Shown here in pieces: positions 36,902 through 46,596 of a stretch of DNA of 64,000 nucleotides (within the stretch, counting starts at the first letter, position 1; every line of letters begins with the position of its first letter). The stretch comes from Gemmatimonas phototrophica (GTDB lineage: Bacteria > Gemmatimonadota > Gemmatimonadetes > Gemmatimonadales > Gemmatimonadaceae), in contig CAMBNV010000001.1 of the NCBI GenBank assembly GCA_945869195.1, positions 434,001 to 498,000 on the forward strand. The letters are read 5' to 3'. A program made the position numbers and the translations under genes. The notes beneath the pieces were generated by a model. That model worked only from the letters and a program-made list of their open reading frames with translations. It did not search any database and was not told the origin of the DNA.

Positions 36902-38599
36902 ATGTCGGACACCCTTGGCGCAGCTCGTCGCGCTTTTCTCGAACGCTGCGGTGCACTCGGCGTCGCCTCCACACTCTTCCCCGGCGTACTCTGGGCGAAG
37001 ATCGCCAGCGGTGCGGAGATCACGGATGCCTCGATCGTTGCGGCCGCCGAGATCGCAGGGGTGACCCTCTCTGACGAGGACCGCGTGCTGATGCTCACTG
37101 GCCTCAAGACCCAGACGGCGCAGCTGGTGGCGTTGCAGCAGATCCCGCTCGACAACGCGGTCGCACCGGCGATGATCTTCTCCCCACTCCCGCGCGCAGA
37201 CGCCGTCCCGAAGGGTCCGCAGCGTCCTATCGTCATGTCGCGTCAGGTGGCCGCGGTCGCCCCGGCCAACCTCGAGACACTCTCGTACGCGCCGCTCACC
37301 GAGCTCGCCGACCTCGTGCGTCGTCGGCAGATCACGAGCGTGCAACTCACCACGATGTACCTCGACCGCCTCGCACGGCTCGACCCGCAGCTGCTCTGTG
37401 TGACGACGCTCACGCGTGAGCGCGCGCTCACGCAGGCGCGGACCGCCGACGCCGAGATCGCGGCAAACCGCTACAAGGGTCCGCTGCATGGCATCCCGTG
37501 GGGGGCCAAGGATCTGCTCGCGGTGAAGGGACATCCAACCACCTGGGGCACGGCGCCCTACCGCGACCAGCTGCTCGACTACGACGCGACCGTCGTCCAG
37601 CGGCTCGATGCCGCTGGCGCAGTGCTCATCGCCAAGCTCACCCTCGGCGAGCTCGCGCAGGGTGATCGTTGGTACGGCGGCATGACGCGCAATCCATGGA
37701 AGCTCGACCAGGGCGCGAGCGGTTCGTCCGCCGGGCCGGCGTCCGCGACCTCCGCGGGGTGCATGGGCTTCGCGATCGGCTCCGAGACGCTCGGGTCGAT
37801 CTCCTCGCCGAGCACGCGGTGCGGTGTGACCGGACTACGTCCCACCTTCGGTCGCGTGCCGCGTACCGGTGCGATGGCGCTCAGCTGGTCGATGGACAAA
37901 CTCGGACCCATCGCGCGCTCGGTTGAGGACTGCGCGTTGATCTTTGCGGCGATGCACGGCCCCGACGGCTCTGACCAGACGGTACACGCGGCTCCATTCA
38001 ACTGGAACGGCAACACCCCGCTCGCCGGCCTGCGCGTCGGCTACGTGAAGAGTGCGTTCGATGCGCCGGTGGAACGCCACGCGACCAAGCCGTTCGACGA
38101 CGCCACACTCGATGTGCTGCGCGGTCTGGGGATCGACCTCATTCCCGTCGAGATCCCCGATCTCAATTACGGCGCGATGCGAATCATCCTCAACGCAGAA
38201 GCAGGGGCCGCGTTCGACGAGCTGACGCGGAGTGGGCGGGTACGCGAGTTGGCGCAGCAGGGCGCCGGTGCCTGGCCGAACAGCTTCCGGACGGCGCGCT
38301 TCATCCCCGCCGTCGACTACCTCAACGCGAACCGCGTTCGCACTCTCGCGATCCAGCAGTGGGACGTCCTCATGCAGACTGTCGACGTGATTGTCGCGCC
38401 CACGAGCTCGGGCCAACTGACGGCGACGAATCTGACTGGACATCCCGCCGTGATTCTGCCCAGTGGCTTTCGGCCGACCGACGGCACGCCGGTCTCGATC
38501 ACCTTTCTCGGCCGGTTGTTCGGCGAGGAAGCGATGCTCCGTGTGGCGAATGCCTACCAGAAGGCGACGTCGCACCACACCAAGCATCCCGCACTGTAA
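36902..38599 (+). CDS. Exported amidase signature family enzyme
   Basis: 565 residues. A short basic N-terminus (ARRAFLERCGALGVASTLFPGVLWA) looks like a weak TAT or lipoprotein-like leader. The next 90 residues are an unusual helical extension before the amidase domain. Catalytic elements are Lys in GIPWGAKDLLAVKG, the loop QGASGSSAGPASATSAG and the nucleophile region GSETLGSISSPSTRCG. This matches exported bacterial amidases seen in soil phyla, whose substrates are not known. It is distinct from the cytoplasmic amidase at 20.9-22.3 kb. Confidence 0.87.
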   Translation: MSDTLGAARRAFLERCGALGVASTLFPGVLWAKIASGAEITDASIVAAAEIAGVTLSDEDRVLMLTGLKTQTAQLVALQQIPLDNAVAPAMIFSPLPRADAVPKGPQRPIVMSRQVAAVAPANLETLSYAPLTELADLVRRRQITSVQLTTMYLDRLARLDPQLLCVTTLTRERALTQARTADAEIAANRYKGPLHGIPWGAKDLLAVKGHPTTWGTAPYRDQLLDYDATVVQRLDAAGAVLIAKLTLGELAQGDRWYGGMTRNPWKLDQGASGSSAGPASATSAGCMGFAIGSETLGSISSPSTRCGVTGLRPTFGRVPRTGAMALSWSMDKLGPIARSVEDCALIFAAMHGPDGSDQTVHAAPFNWNGNTPLAGLRVGYVKSAFDAPVERHATKPFDDATLDVLRGLGIDLIPVEIPDLNYGAMRIILNAEAGAAFDELTRSGRVRELAQQGAGAWPNSFRTARFIPAVDYLNANRVRTLAIQQWDVLMQTVDVIVAPTSSGQLTATNLTGHPAVILPSGFRPTDGTPVSITFLGRLFGEEAMLRVANAYQKATSHHTKHPAL

Positions 38600-38623
38600 C
38601 GACGCCCGGACTGCCCCGCGCCG

Positions 38624-39754
38624 TCAGGGCTCTTCGCCGAGCGCGAGCTCACGGACCACCTGCACGAGGTGGGTCGCGTAGCGGCGAGCCGAGAAGTCCT
38701 GCGCGCGGGTGTGCGCAGCTGCGCCGCACCGCCTGGAAAACTCAGGGTCGTCGAGGAATCGGAGGACGGCCTTCGCGAGCGCGGGCACATCATCAAAGGG
38801 CGCGAGGAGTCCGTCCTGCCCGCTGGTGATGATCTCTGCCGGCCCGCCGGCCGCGCCCGCGACGACGGGTTTGGCGAGCGCCATCGCCTCGACCACGACG
38901 ATTCCGAACGGCTCGCGGTCGGAGGCGTGCACGACGATGTCCATCGCTTGCATCCAGTGGGGAACGTCGGCCTGATCGCCCGCAAACGTCACCGCCTGCT
39001 CCACGCCAGCCGCGCGCGCGAGCCTCTTCAGTTCGTCCGCGTAGCCCGGTTCCGTGTCGTGCGCCGCGCCGACGATCACGAGATGTGCGTCGGCGTGTCG
39101 CGTCCGCACGGCCGGCATCGCCGCGACGAGTGTGTGCATTCCCTTCCCACGCTGCAGCCGACCCACGATGCCGATGAGCGGGCCGGTGGTCGGCAGTCCG
39201 AACCGCTGGCGCAACACCCCCGGCGACACGGCGCGCACCGACTCGACATGATCGAGCGACGCGCCCGGATACACCACCTGCTGCGGGCGTCGTGGCGCGA
39301 TCCGCGCCTGCGCCGCGGCGACGTCGCGTGAGAGCACCACGATCCCGCGCGCGCGACAGAATGTCGCGAAGCGATCGATCCAATCCGGACTCGGCAGGCC
39401 CACCTGATACCAGGCCGCCGGGATGTCGGCGAGCCAGGCCGCCGGCCCCGCGAGTAGCTGCGAGGAGACCATCCAGCCGAACACGAGCGAGACCTGTCGC
39501 TCGCGCGCGAGCGCAGAGATCTGACGGATCGCGCGCCACCGACGACCGAGGTCACGGATGCGGCCCGCCTCGATGAGATGCGTCTCCACCCCGCAGCCGC
39601 GCATCTCGGCCACCATCGGACCGTCTTCCGTGAAGACGGCGATCCATTCGATCCCTTGGCCCCGCCCGTGCTCCATGAGCTGACGGAACATGATCTCGCC
39701 GCTGCCCCGCTGGTCGCCGATCGGCATCACGACGAGGACGCGAAGATCGGTCAT
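38624..39754 (-). CDS. GT4-type glycosyltransferase
   Basis: About 376 residues from ATG 39754. The C-terminal domain carries the GT4 signatures IGIVGRLQRGKGMHTLV and EPFGIVVVEAMALAKPVVAGAAGGPAEII, the nucleotide-sugar-binding E-x7-E. The N-terminus has the expected Gly loop (MPIGDQRGSGEIMFRQL). It likely adds a sugar in exopolysaccharide or lipopolysaccharide assembly. Its ATG overlaps the stop of the CpsB-like gene as ATGA, so the two are co-translated. Open sequence further upstream in frame belongs to the CpsB gene region. Confidence 0.9.
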   Translation of the reverse strand: MTDLRVLVVMPIGDQRGSGEIMFRQLMEHGRGQGIEWIAVFTEDGPMVAEMRGCGVETHLIEAGRIRDLGRRWRAIRQISALARERQVSLVFGWMVSSQLLAGPAAWLADIPAAWYQVGLPSPDWIDRFATFCRARGIVVLSRDVAAAQARIAPRRPQQVVYPGASLDHVESVRAVSPGVLRQRFGLPTTGPLIGIVGRLQRGKGMHTLVAAMPAVRTRHADAHLVIVGAAHDTEPGYADELKRLARAAGVEQAVTFAGDQADVPHWMQAMDIVVHASDREPFGIVVVEAMALAKPVVAGAAGGPAEIITSGQDGLLAPFDDVPALAKAVLRFLDDPEFSRRCGAAAHTRAQDFSARRYATHLVQVVRELALGEEP

Positions 39755-40608
39755 CTGGGCGGAAGCCTGAGGAGGCGTGCCCACCAGGAGCGCGCCTCTT
39801 TCGCGACCAGCGGCGGGACCGGCAGAGGCCCCTCGCCCGCGAGAATCCGTTGCGGGTTCTCCACCGTGAGCCGCTGCGCCGGCGCCCCGCGCAACTGTAG
39901 CAACGCCACCGCTCGCCCCGTCGCCGGTTCGCCGCGGGCATGGTGGTCGCTCGCGAGATAGTCCACCCAGCCGAGCGAAAGCAGCGCGTGCGCGACGGTG
40001 CGCGCGCGGGCACCGTGATGTCCCAACAACGACCCCGCGTTCACCTGGAGCAAGGCGCCCGCGCCGCGACATCGCGCGAGAACCGTGAGCTGCGAGTCGT
40101 GGTTCCGATAGCGCTCCGGATGCCCGATGATGGGCCACCACCCGTTCTGCCGGAGGCGGCTGATCGTCCACTGAGCATTCGGCGGCATCTGCATCGCCGG
40201 AAACTCCACGAGCACGAACGGCCCGCCAGCGAGCCGCAGCCGAGGATCCGAGAGGTCGGGATCGGGATCGTCGAGCATCACCTCGACGCCACGCGCGAGT
40301 GTCGGCAGCGGCGCGTGCCCCGCCGACACCCGATACGTATCGCGCGCCGCCGTGAGCGCCGCCCACGCGATCTCGAACTGTCCCATCCGCGCGGTGAACG
40401 CCGGCGGGGACTTGGTCAACGACGCGTCAAAGTGCGGGGTCGTCAGGCAGGTGGCCGCTCCCTGCGCAGCAAAGGCGCGCAGCGATTCCAACGCCTGCAC
40501 CGTATCGCGCGCGCCATCGTCCACGCCGGGCATCAGATGACTATGGAAGTCGACAAAGCCGGGCATCGTGCCCCGCGCCGCGTTGCTCGCGTCGTACTTG
40601 GCACTCAT
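39751..40608 (-). CDS. CpsB/CapC-type PHP-domain tyrosine phosphatase
   Basis: 285 residues from ATG 40608; ATG 40566 (M-P-G-F) is a plausible shorter start. The metal motif VDFHSHLMPGVDDGARD opens the PHP domain. TTPHFDAS, GHPERYRNH and YLASDHHARGEP supply further His/Asp ligands of the trinuclear site. CpsB removes phosphate from the tyrosine kinase that controls capsule or exopolysaccharide chain export. No such kinase is in the window. It is coupled to the GT4 gene. Confidence 0.87.
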   Translation of the reverse strand: MSAKYDASNAARGTMPGFVDFHSHLMPGVDDGARDTVQALESLRAFAAQGAATCLTTPHFDASLTKSPPAFTARMGQFEIAWAALTAARDTYRVSAGHAPLPTLARGVEVMLDDPDPDLSDPRLRLAGGPFVLVEFPAMQMPPNAQWTISRLRQNGWWPIIGHPERYRNHDSQLTVLARCRGAGALLQVNAGSLLGHHGARARTVAHALLSLGWVDYLASDHHARGEPATGRAVALLQLRGAPAQRLTVENPQRILAGEGPLPVPPLVAKEARSWWARLLRLPPR

Positions 40609-40774
40609 GCGCTCGACCTGCCCGTCACTTCCATGCGTGCGCCGTGCAGGTTCATGGTCGAAATCTAGAGGCCGGGCCCAGGTGCGACCACGGCCGTCCG
40701 CCGGATTACCGTCGCCCCAACTCGCACCGAAGCGCCGACGCGCTGGCTCGCGATGATCGCGACCGGAACGCGTT

Positions 40775-41398
40775 TCACTGCGGCGGATTGTCGACCCGTC
40801 TCCAGAGATACCATGATGCCACCGTACGATAAGGGGCCCATCGCACACCAATCTTCGCCACGCGTTGCGGCGTCGGGAGGGTACGCAATCGGTAGAGCAC
40901 CTTAATCGCCTTTTGCACGCCCAGATCGAGCACCGGCAGCACGTCGGGACGGCCGAGCCGGAACATCAGGACCATCTGCGCGGTCCACTCGCCGATCCCC
41001 CGCACCGCCGTCAGTGTCTCGATGACCTCGGCGTCGTCCATCTCGTGAATCCATTCAACCGCGAGCGAACCTTCGTGCGTTCGGCGCGCGAGATCCTTGA
41101 TGTACTCCACCTTACGCCCCGAAAGACCGACAGCGCGCAGCGTCTCGTCGGCAGTCCGCACGAGTTCAGCCGGCGTCGGGTGGCGGCCTTCAAAGAGCGC
41201 GAGCAGGCGGCCATGGATGGTGGACGCGGCCGCCCCCGACAACTGCTGGTAGACGATCGAACGCGCGATGTGGTCGAAATGGGTTCCGTCGCCCTGGCGT
41301 TCCCAACCGCAGCTCCCCGCTTCGTCGATCCAGGCGCCGAGCACCGGGTCGACAGCCTGGAGGTGGGCGATCGCCTTTGCGTGCCGCGGCGCTCTCAT
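40775..41398 (-). CDS. DNA-3-methyladenine glycosylase II (AlkA-like)
   Basis: 207 residues with the HhH-GPD fold. The helix-hairpin-helix is LTAVRGIGEWTAQMVLMF. The catalytic Asp lies in PVLDLGVQKA. SIVYQQLSGAAASTIHGRLLALF is typical of AlkA-type glycosylases. It excises N3-methyladenine and related alkylated bases. It lacks the N-terminal TATA-box-like domain of E. coli AlkA, as in many shorter homologues. The ATG overlaps the stop of the adenine methyltransferase gene (ATGA), a notable coupling. Confidence 0.92.
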   Translation of the reverse strand: MRAPRHAKAIAHLQAVDPVLGAWIDEAGSCGWERQGDGTHFDHIARSIVYQQLSGAAASTIHGRLLALFEGRHPTPAELVRTADETLRAVGLSGRKVEYIKDLARRTHEGSLAVEWIHEMDDAEVIETLTAVRGIGEWTAQMVLMFRLGRPDVLPVLDLGVQKAIKVLYRLRTLPTPQRVAKIGVRWAPYRTVASWYLWRRVDNPPQ

Positions 41399-42447
41399 GC
41401 CGAGTGCTCGCGCGCCATCTCATCGTGCGCCCCCGCCGCGTCCGGGCCGGCGATGAACACCCATTCGATGTTGCGGAGATGACTCACCTTTCCCACGCGC
41501 TCGCCGCGGAGGTTGTGAATCCCGATCCGTGCGCCGACGTAGCGTGGTGAGTCCAGGCGCACCAGGGCAACGGTCCCGAACCGCTCCGCGAGGAGACGAC
41601 TGATCGCTGCTTCAGTGAAGAATCCCTCGTTGGAGAAGGAGAGGACGACGTGCCGCGCGTTGACGTTGAGTACCACCTCGCGGAGCGCCCCCCATGCCTC
41701 TTTTCGGACATTAAACGCGCTCTTCGACGTCCGGCAGTCCTCGCGCTTGCGTGCAATCCCGTAGGCCGACGGCGTGTCGCCGCGGACGAGCGTCTCCCAG
41801 ATGTGATAGTTGGAGTAGTACGAATGCTGATTGTACGGTGGATCGAGATACGCCACGTCGTAGCGCGCCGGTCGTTGCACGCATGCCCGCGCATCCAGGT
41901 GCAACGCGTGCCCCGTTCCCGGCAACAGCTCCGGCAGCCGAAGCTCGAGCGGTTTCGCGCTCCGCGTCGACCACTCCTTCAGGTAGGCCATCTGCAGGCC
42001 GGTGGTCGAGTCGACGCGGTCGGCACCCAAGAGTAGCGCCGTCATGAGAATCGCGCGTTCGCTTGGCGTCACCTCCAGGGTCTCGATCCCGGCGCGAATC
42101 GCGTCGATGCGCATTCCGTTGGCAGGCTGGAAGTAGCGCGCCTCCTCGCAAAAAGTCCGCGTCACATAGCCGCGCACCCCCGGGAGCGCGGCGAGCTCGG
42201 CAGCGAGTGCTTCTAGCCGCGCGCGCTGCACCCCCAGGGCATCGGTCGCGATATACGCCTCGGCGAGGACGGCGCTGTAGGTCGCGAGATCGTTCGCGGT
42301 CACGTCGAATCCCGCCGCCTTCAGTCCCTGCGCGACACGCGTGGTCCCGGTGAACAGGTCGAGTACGGTCCGCGCGCCCGGCAGCGCCGAGACGAGCGCA
42401 ACGAGGTGAGGCACGAGCCGCCGCTTGGAGCCGAGATACTTGATCAC
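41395..42447 (-). CDS. D12-class adenine-N6 DNA methyltransferase, orphan
   Basis: 350 residues from GTG 42447. The D12 alpha-class order is present: YLGSKRRLVPHL at the N-terminus, the SAM site LDLFTGTTRVAQGL, a variable target-recognition region, and the catalytic DPPYNQHSYYSNYHIWETLV. It should methylate adenine at N6 in a specific site. No restriction enzyme gene is adjacent, so it may be a regulatory or repair-linked orphan, or an RM remnant. Base composition matches the surrounding genes. It is co-translated with the AlkA-like glycosylase gene. Confidence 0.88.
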   Translation of the reverse strand: MIKYLGSKRRLVPHLVALVSALPGARTVLDLFTGTTRVAQGLKAAGFDVTANDLATYSAVLAEAYIATDALGVQRARLEALAAELAALPGVRGYVTRTFCEEARYFQPANGMRIDAIRAGIETLEVTPSERAILMTALLLGADRVDSTTGLQMAYLKEWSTRSAKPLELRLPELLPGTGHALHLDARACVQRPARYDVAYLDPPYNQHSYYSNYHIWETLVRGDTPSAYGIARKREDCRTSKSAFNVRKEAWGALREVVLNVNARHVVLSFSNEGFFTEAAISRLLAERFGTVALVRLDSPRYVGARIGIHNLRGERVGKVSHLRNIEWVFIAGPDAAGAHDEMAREHSA

Positions 42448-42559
42448 CCGGCCAAGCTAGCCCGGGGACCGGGGGCCCGACGAGTCGACACGCCTTTGTC
42501 CGCCCTCCCGCGCTAGGTTCACGGAAGGGCCCTCGCATCACCACCTGCTCGGAGAACGC

Positions 42560-44884
42560 ATGCGGATCGCTAAGGTGGGTGTCATCGGCGCCGGCGCCAT
42601 GGGGGCCGGCATCGCCGCCCTCGCCGCGAGCGCCGGACTCCCCGTCGTCCTACTCGACATCCCCGGCCACGACGATCCCAACTCCCCCGACCGCTCTAAG
42701 CCGGCGCGCGACGGACTCGCGCGCGTGCGCAAGTCGAAGCCCGCGGCGTTTCTCGATCCGTCGACCCACGCGCGGGTCACCACCGGGAACACCACCGATC
42801 ACCTCGGGCTCCTCGCGGACTGCTCCTGGATCGTCGAAGCGATCATCGAAAAGCCCGAGCCCAAGCAGGAGCTGTTCGCCAAGCTCGAACACCTCGCCCC
42901 CAACGCGATCGTGACCTCGAACACCTCGGGGATCCCGATGGCGATCCTCTTGAAGGGCCGATCGCAACAATTCCGCGAGCGGTTTCTCGGCACGCACTAC
43001 TTTAATCCGCCGCGCTACATGCACCTGCTCGAGCTGATTCCCACGGGCGAGACGCTGCCCGAGGTACTCGAGAGTGTGCGCCACTTTCAGGAGCGCGTCC
43101 TCGGCAAGGGCATCGTGCTCGCCAAGGATGTCCCGGGCTTCGTCGCCAATCGGCTCGGAGTGCATGGCATGGTCGTCGCGGGTCGTCTGATGGTGCAGCA
43201 CGACCTCACCATCCCTGAAGTCGACACGCTCACCGGCTCGCTCATCGCACGCGCCAAAACCGCGACCTTCCGCACCGGGGATCTCTCGGGGCTTGACGTG
43301 CTCGTGCATGTCACGGCGGGCCTCTCGCAGACGACCGGCGAGGACCTCGCGCTTGTGCCATTCGTGCATGAGCTCGTGAAGAGCGGTCGCCTGGGCGACA
43401 AGACCAAGGCGGGCTTCTACAAGAAGGACCGCCAGGAGATCCTTGCACTCGACTGGAAGACACTCGAGTACAGGGACCTCGGCCGTTTCTCCACGCCCGA
43501 GATCGACAAGATCAGCAAGCTCCCTCCAGCCGCGCGCGTGGCGAAGGCAAAGGAGATCGGCGACAAGTACGGGTCGTTCCTCCGCGATCTCTTGGTGGAG
43601 CAGTTCCACTACGCCTGCCTGCTCGCGCCGCAACTCGCGTACGACGTGGCGGCGGTCGACCGGGCGATGGAGTGGGGCTACGGCTGGGAGCTCGGCCCTT
43701 TCCGCACCATGGACGCGATGGGACTCGACTGGCTCCGCGCCGAGATGACCAAGCGCGGCAAGAGTGTACCGCCGCTGCTCGCCAATGCCGGCTCGTCGTT
43801 CTACCTCCTTGAAGGCGCGGGCGAGACGATCCCCGCGCTCGACACCGGCAAGCGCATTGGCGTGCCGGCGATCCCGGGACAGCTCTCGCTCGCCCTACTG
43901 CGACAGGGGAAGAAGGTCCTGCACGAGAACGCCGAGGCACGGGTCGTCGACCTTGGCGATGGCGTCCTCTGCCTGGAGTTCTGCGGCAAGATGAACACGT
44001 TGGGCGCGGGGGTCATGGAGCTCACGGCGCGCGCGCTCGACACGGTGGGCAGGGGCACGTATCACGGGCTCGTGATCGGCAACGACGATGCACGGACCTT
44101 CAGCGCCGGCGCCAACCTGATGGGTCTGGGCCAGGTAGTGCAGGCCGGCGACTGGAAGACCGTCGAGACGATGGTGCGCACCTTTCAGGAGACGGTCATG
44201 TCGTTCCGTCTCGCGCCGTTCCCCGTCGTGGCCGCCCCATTCGGCCTCACGCTCGGTGGTGGCACCGAGATCTCACTGCACTGCGACCGGATCCAGGCGC
44301 ACGCCGAGCTATACATGGGGCTCGTCGAAGTGGGGGTGGGACTCATTCCCGGGGGCTGCGGCACCAAAGAGCTCGCCTTCCGATTCACCAAGGCACTCGA
44401 GGCGTACGACGGGGCCGATCCGTTCGAGGGTATCAAGCGCGCCTTCAAGTTGATCGCCCTCGCACAGACGAGCACCTCGGCGCACGAGGCGCGCACCATG
44501 GGCTTCTTGCGCCCCGTCGCCGACCGCATCTCGATGAACCGCGACACCCTCATCGCCGATGCAAAGGCCCGCGTGCTCGACCTCGCCGCCGACTACGTGA
44601 CGCCGTTGCCACGCAAAATGACCGCCCTCGGTACGGCGGGCGTCGGCAACCTCGATTACGCGCTCTTCTCGTTCAAAGAAGCAGGCCAGGCCACCGATCA
44701 TGATGTCCGAATCGGCCACGAGATCGCGGTCGTCCTCTGCGGTGGCGACGGGCCCGCACGCGAAGTAACGGAGCAGGATCTGCTCGACCTCGAGCGCGAT
44801 GCCTTCTTACGTCTCCTCGGCACCAAGGAGACGCAGGACCGGATCACCCACCTGCTCGCCACCGGCAAGCCGCTCCGCAACTGA
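42560..44884 (+). CDS. fadN: 3-hydroxyacyl-CoA dehydrogenase/enoyl-CoA hydratase, FadN type
   Basis: 774 residues. The NAD-binding dehydrogenase comes first (VGVIGAGAMGAGIAALA, then GTHYFNPPRYMHLLEL and KDVPGFVANRLG). The enoyl-CoA hydratase/isomerase-like domain is at the C-terminus (FGLTLGGGTEISLHCDRI, GVGLIPGGCGTKEL). This order, the reverse of E. coli FadB, is that of FadN. It hydrates enoyl-CoA and oxidises the 3-hydroxyacyl-CoA in beta-oxidation. CGGAG precedes the ATG by six bases. The thiolase gene follows after 27 bases. Confidence 0.94.
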   Translation: MRIAKVGVIGAGAMGAGIAALAASAGLPVVLLDIPGHDDPNSPDRSKPARDGLARVRKSKPAAFLDPSTHARVTTGNTTDHLGLLADCSWIVEAIIEKPEPKQELFAKLEHLAPNAIVTSNTSGIPMAILLKGRSQQFRERFLGTHYFNPPRYMHLLELIPTGETLPEVLESVRHFQERVLGKGIVLAKDVPGFVANRLGVHGMVVAGRLMVQHDLTIPEVDTLTGSLIARAKTATFRTGDLSGLDVLVHVTAGLSQTTGEDLALVPFVHELVKSGRLGDKTKAGFYKKDRQEILALDWKTLEYRDLGRFSTPEIDKISKLPPAARVAKAKEIGDKYGSFLRDLLVEQFHYACLLAPQLAYDVAAVDRAMEWGYGWELGPFRTMDAMGLDWLRAEMTKRGKSVPPLLANAGSSFYLLEGAGETIPALDTGKRIGVPAIPGQLSLALLRQGKKVLHENAEARVVDLGDGVLCLEFCGKMNTLGAGVMELTARALDTVGRGTYHGLVIGNDDARTFSAGANLMGLGQVVQAGDWKTVETMVRTFQETVMSFRLAPFPVVAAPFGLTLGGGTEISLHCDRIQAHAELYMGLVEVGVGLIPGGCGTKELAFRFTKALEAYDGADPFEGIKRAFKLIALAQTSTSAHEARTMGFLRPVADRISMNRDTLIADAKARVLDLAADYVTPLPRKMTALGTAGVGNLDYALFSFKEAGQATDHDVRIGHEIAVVLCGGDGPAREVTEQDLLDLERDAFLRLLGTKETQDRITHLLATGKPLRN

Positions 44885-44911
44885 GCGGCCTCACATCACC
44901 GAGACTGACCA

Positions 44912-46084
44912 ATGACCACTGAAGTCGTGATCGTGAGCGCCGCCCGCAGTGCGGTAGCTCGCGGTAAGAAAGACGGATCGCTCGCCTCGGTGCACCCGGT
45001 CGACCTGTCCGCGACGGTGATGAAGGCCGTCGCCGACCGCGTGCAGTTCGACCCCGCCCTGCTGGACGACGTGATCTGGGGCTGTGCGATGCCCGAAGCG
45101 GGCCAGGGCCTCAACCATGCGCGTCTCGCCGTGTTGCGCGCAGGGTTCCCGGTGGACGTCTCCGCCATGACCGTCAACCGATTCTGCTCGAGCGGCCTGC
45201 AGACGATCGCGCTCGGTGCGCAAGCGATCATGAGCGGGATGAATGATGTGATCCTCGCCGGCGGCGTCGAGATGATGAGCGCCGTGCCCATGTCAGGCTA
45301 TCAGACCCGACTCCACCCCGACATGGTCGAAGAGAACATCGGGATGGGCTTCACCGCCGAGCGGGTGGCGACGCGCTGGGGCATCACCCGGCCGATGCAG
45401 GACGAGTTTGCGCTCGGCTCTCAGCAGAAGGCGGCGGCGGCGCAACTGGCCGGTCGATTCACCGAGGAAATCATCCCCGTGCCGGTGGCGCGCGTGAAGT
45501 GGAACGGCGCCAGGAAGACGGTGGAGGCGGTGCCATTCGCCACCGACGATTTGGTGCGCGGCGCGACGACCATCGAGGGACTCGCCAAACTCCCACCGGC
45601 ATTCAAGCCGGGCGGCAGCGTGACCGCGGGCAACGCCTCCCCGCTCTCCGACGGTGCGGCCGGCGTACTCCTGATGTCGCGCGCCAAGGCGGATGCCCTC
45701 GGCCTCAAGCCGCTCGCGCGCTTCGTGACCTTCACGACCGCTGGTGTTGCGCCCGACGTGATGGGGATCGGGCCGGTGAAGGCGGTGCCGAAGGCACTCG
45801 CCCGCGCTGGCGTGTCGCTCGCCGACGTGAAGCTGATCGAGTTGAATGAGGCCTTCGCGGCCCAGGCGCTCGCCGTGATCAAAGACCTGCAGCTCGACAC
45901 CTCACTCGTGAATGTGAATGGCGGCGCCATCGCACTGGGGCATCCGCTCGGCGCGAGCGGGGCCAAGCTCACCGTGCAGCTCATTCACGAGTTGCGGCGG
46001 CGCGGCGGCGGGCTCGGAATGGTGACGATGTGCATCGGCGGCGGGATGGGGGCGGCGGGGCTGTTCGAGGTCTTGCCGGCGTGA
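44912..46084 (+). CDS. fadA: Acetyl-CoA C-acyltransferase (thiolase)
   Basis: 390 residues with the thiolase catalytic set: nucleophile Cys in [12 protein letters not shown], His in [16 protein letters not shown], and the second Cys in [20 protein letters not shown] is also conserved. It cleaves 3-ketoacyl-CoA, releasing acetyl-CoA, and completes the cycle with the FadN protein encoded just upstream in the same operon. An acyl-CoA dehydrogenase for the first step is encoded 1.6 kb away on the other strand. Confidence 0.95.
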   Translation: MTTEVVIVSAARSAVARGKKDGSLASVHPVDLSATVMKAVADRVQFDPALLDDVIWGCAMPEAGQGLNHARLAVLRAGFPVDVSAMTVNRFCSSGLQTIALGAQAIMSGMNDVILAGGVEMMSAVPMSGYQTRLHPDMVEENIGMGFTAERVATRWGITRPMQDEFALGSQQKAAAAQLAGRFTEEIIPVPVARVKWNGARKTVEAVPFATDDLVRGATTIEGLAKLPPAFKPGGSVTAGNASPLSDGAAGVLLMSRAKADALGLKPLARFVTFTTAGVAPDVMGIGPVKAVPKALARAGVSLADVKLIELNEAFAAQALAVIKDLQLDTSLVNVNGGAIALGHPLGASGAKLTVQLIHELRRRGGGLGMVTMCIGGGMGAAGLFEVLPA

Positions 46085-46177
46085 CCTCGTTCAGCGGGCT
46101 CCGCGAGGACGTGCTCGACTTCACCGCCGCGCTGTACGATGAAGGGCGCGACGGCTGGAGCCGTTGGCCTCCGGCCC

Positions 46178-46558
46178 TCAGCCGATTGGCCGCTCCTCCG
46201 CGATCCCGATCAGGTTTCGCTCCGGGTCCCGACAGAAGCAGATCCAGATCTCGTGCGTCGCTGTCTTTCCGACAAGGTGGGGCTCGTCATCGAACGGCAC
46301 CCCGCGCGCCTTGAGCTCCGCGTACGCGGCGCGACAGTCGGGGACGTCGAAGTAGAGTATCGAGTTCGCATGATCGAACTCGGACGCACTCGGCTTCGAG
46401 AGCATGAGCCGTACGCCGCCGGCATCGAAGAAGGCCATTCCGCTCATCTCGAACTGCAGCGGCAGGCCCAGTCCGTCACGGTAGAATGGCACCGCCTTGG
46501 CCACCTCGTGCTGTACGAGCGCGATCTGCTGCAGCTTCCCTAACCGGATGCCGTCCAT
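46178..46558 (-). CDS. VOC/glyoxalase-family protein
   Basis: 126 residues from ATG 46558, chosen because AGGAGGAG lies a few bases upstream; an earlier in-frame start would add eight residues. The single vicinal-oxygen-chelate fold is shown by IALVQHEVAKAVPFYRDGLGLPLQFE, SGMAFFDAGGVRLMLS and ICFCRDPERNLIGI. His and Glu metal ligands are plausible but not certain. It is the last gene of the probable acyl-CoA operon. The function could be epimerase, dioxygenase or lyase-like. Confidence 0.88.
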   Translation of the reverse strand: MDGIRLGKLQQIALVQHEVAKAVPFYRDGLGLPLQFEMSGMAFFDAGGVRLMLSKPSASEFDHANSILYFDVPDCRAAYAELKARGVPFDDEPHLVGKTATHEIWICFCRDPERNLIGIAEERPIG

Positions 46559-46596
46559 CGCTCCTCCTGTTTCGGAAACCACCGACCACCCACTCG

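Noticed and set aside
41395-42447. Restriction-modification system or defence island
   Set aside because: Only the methyltransferase is present; neighbours are repair and polysaccharide genes.
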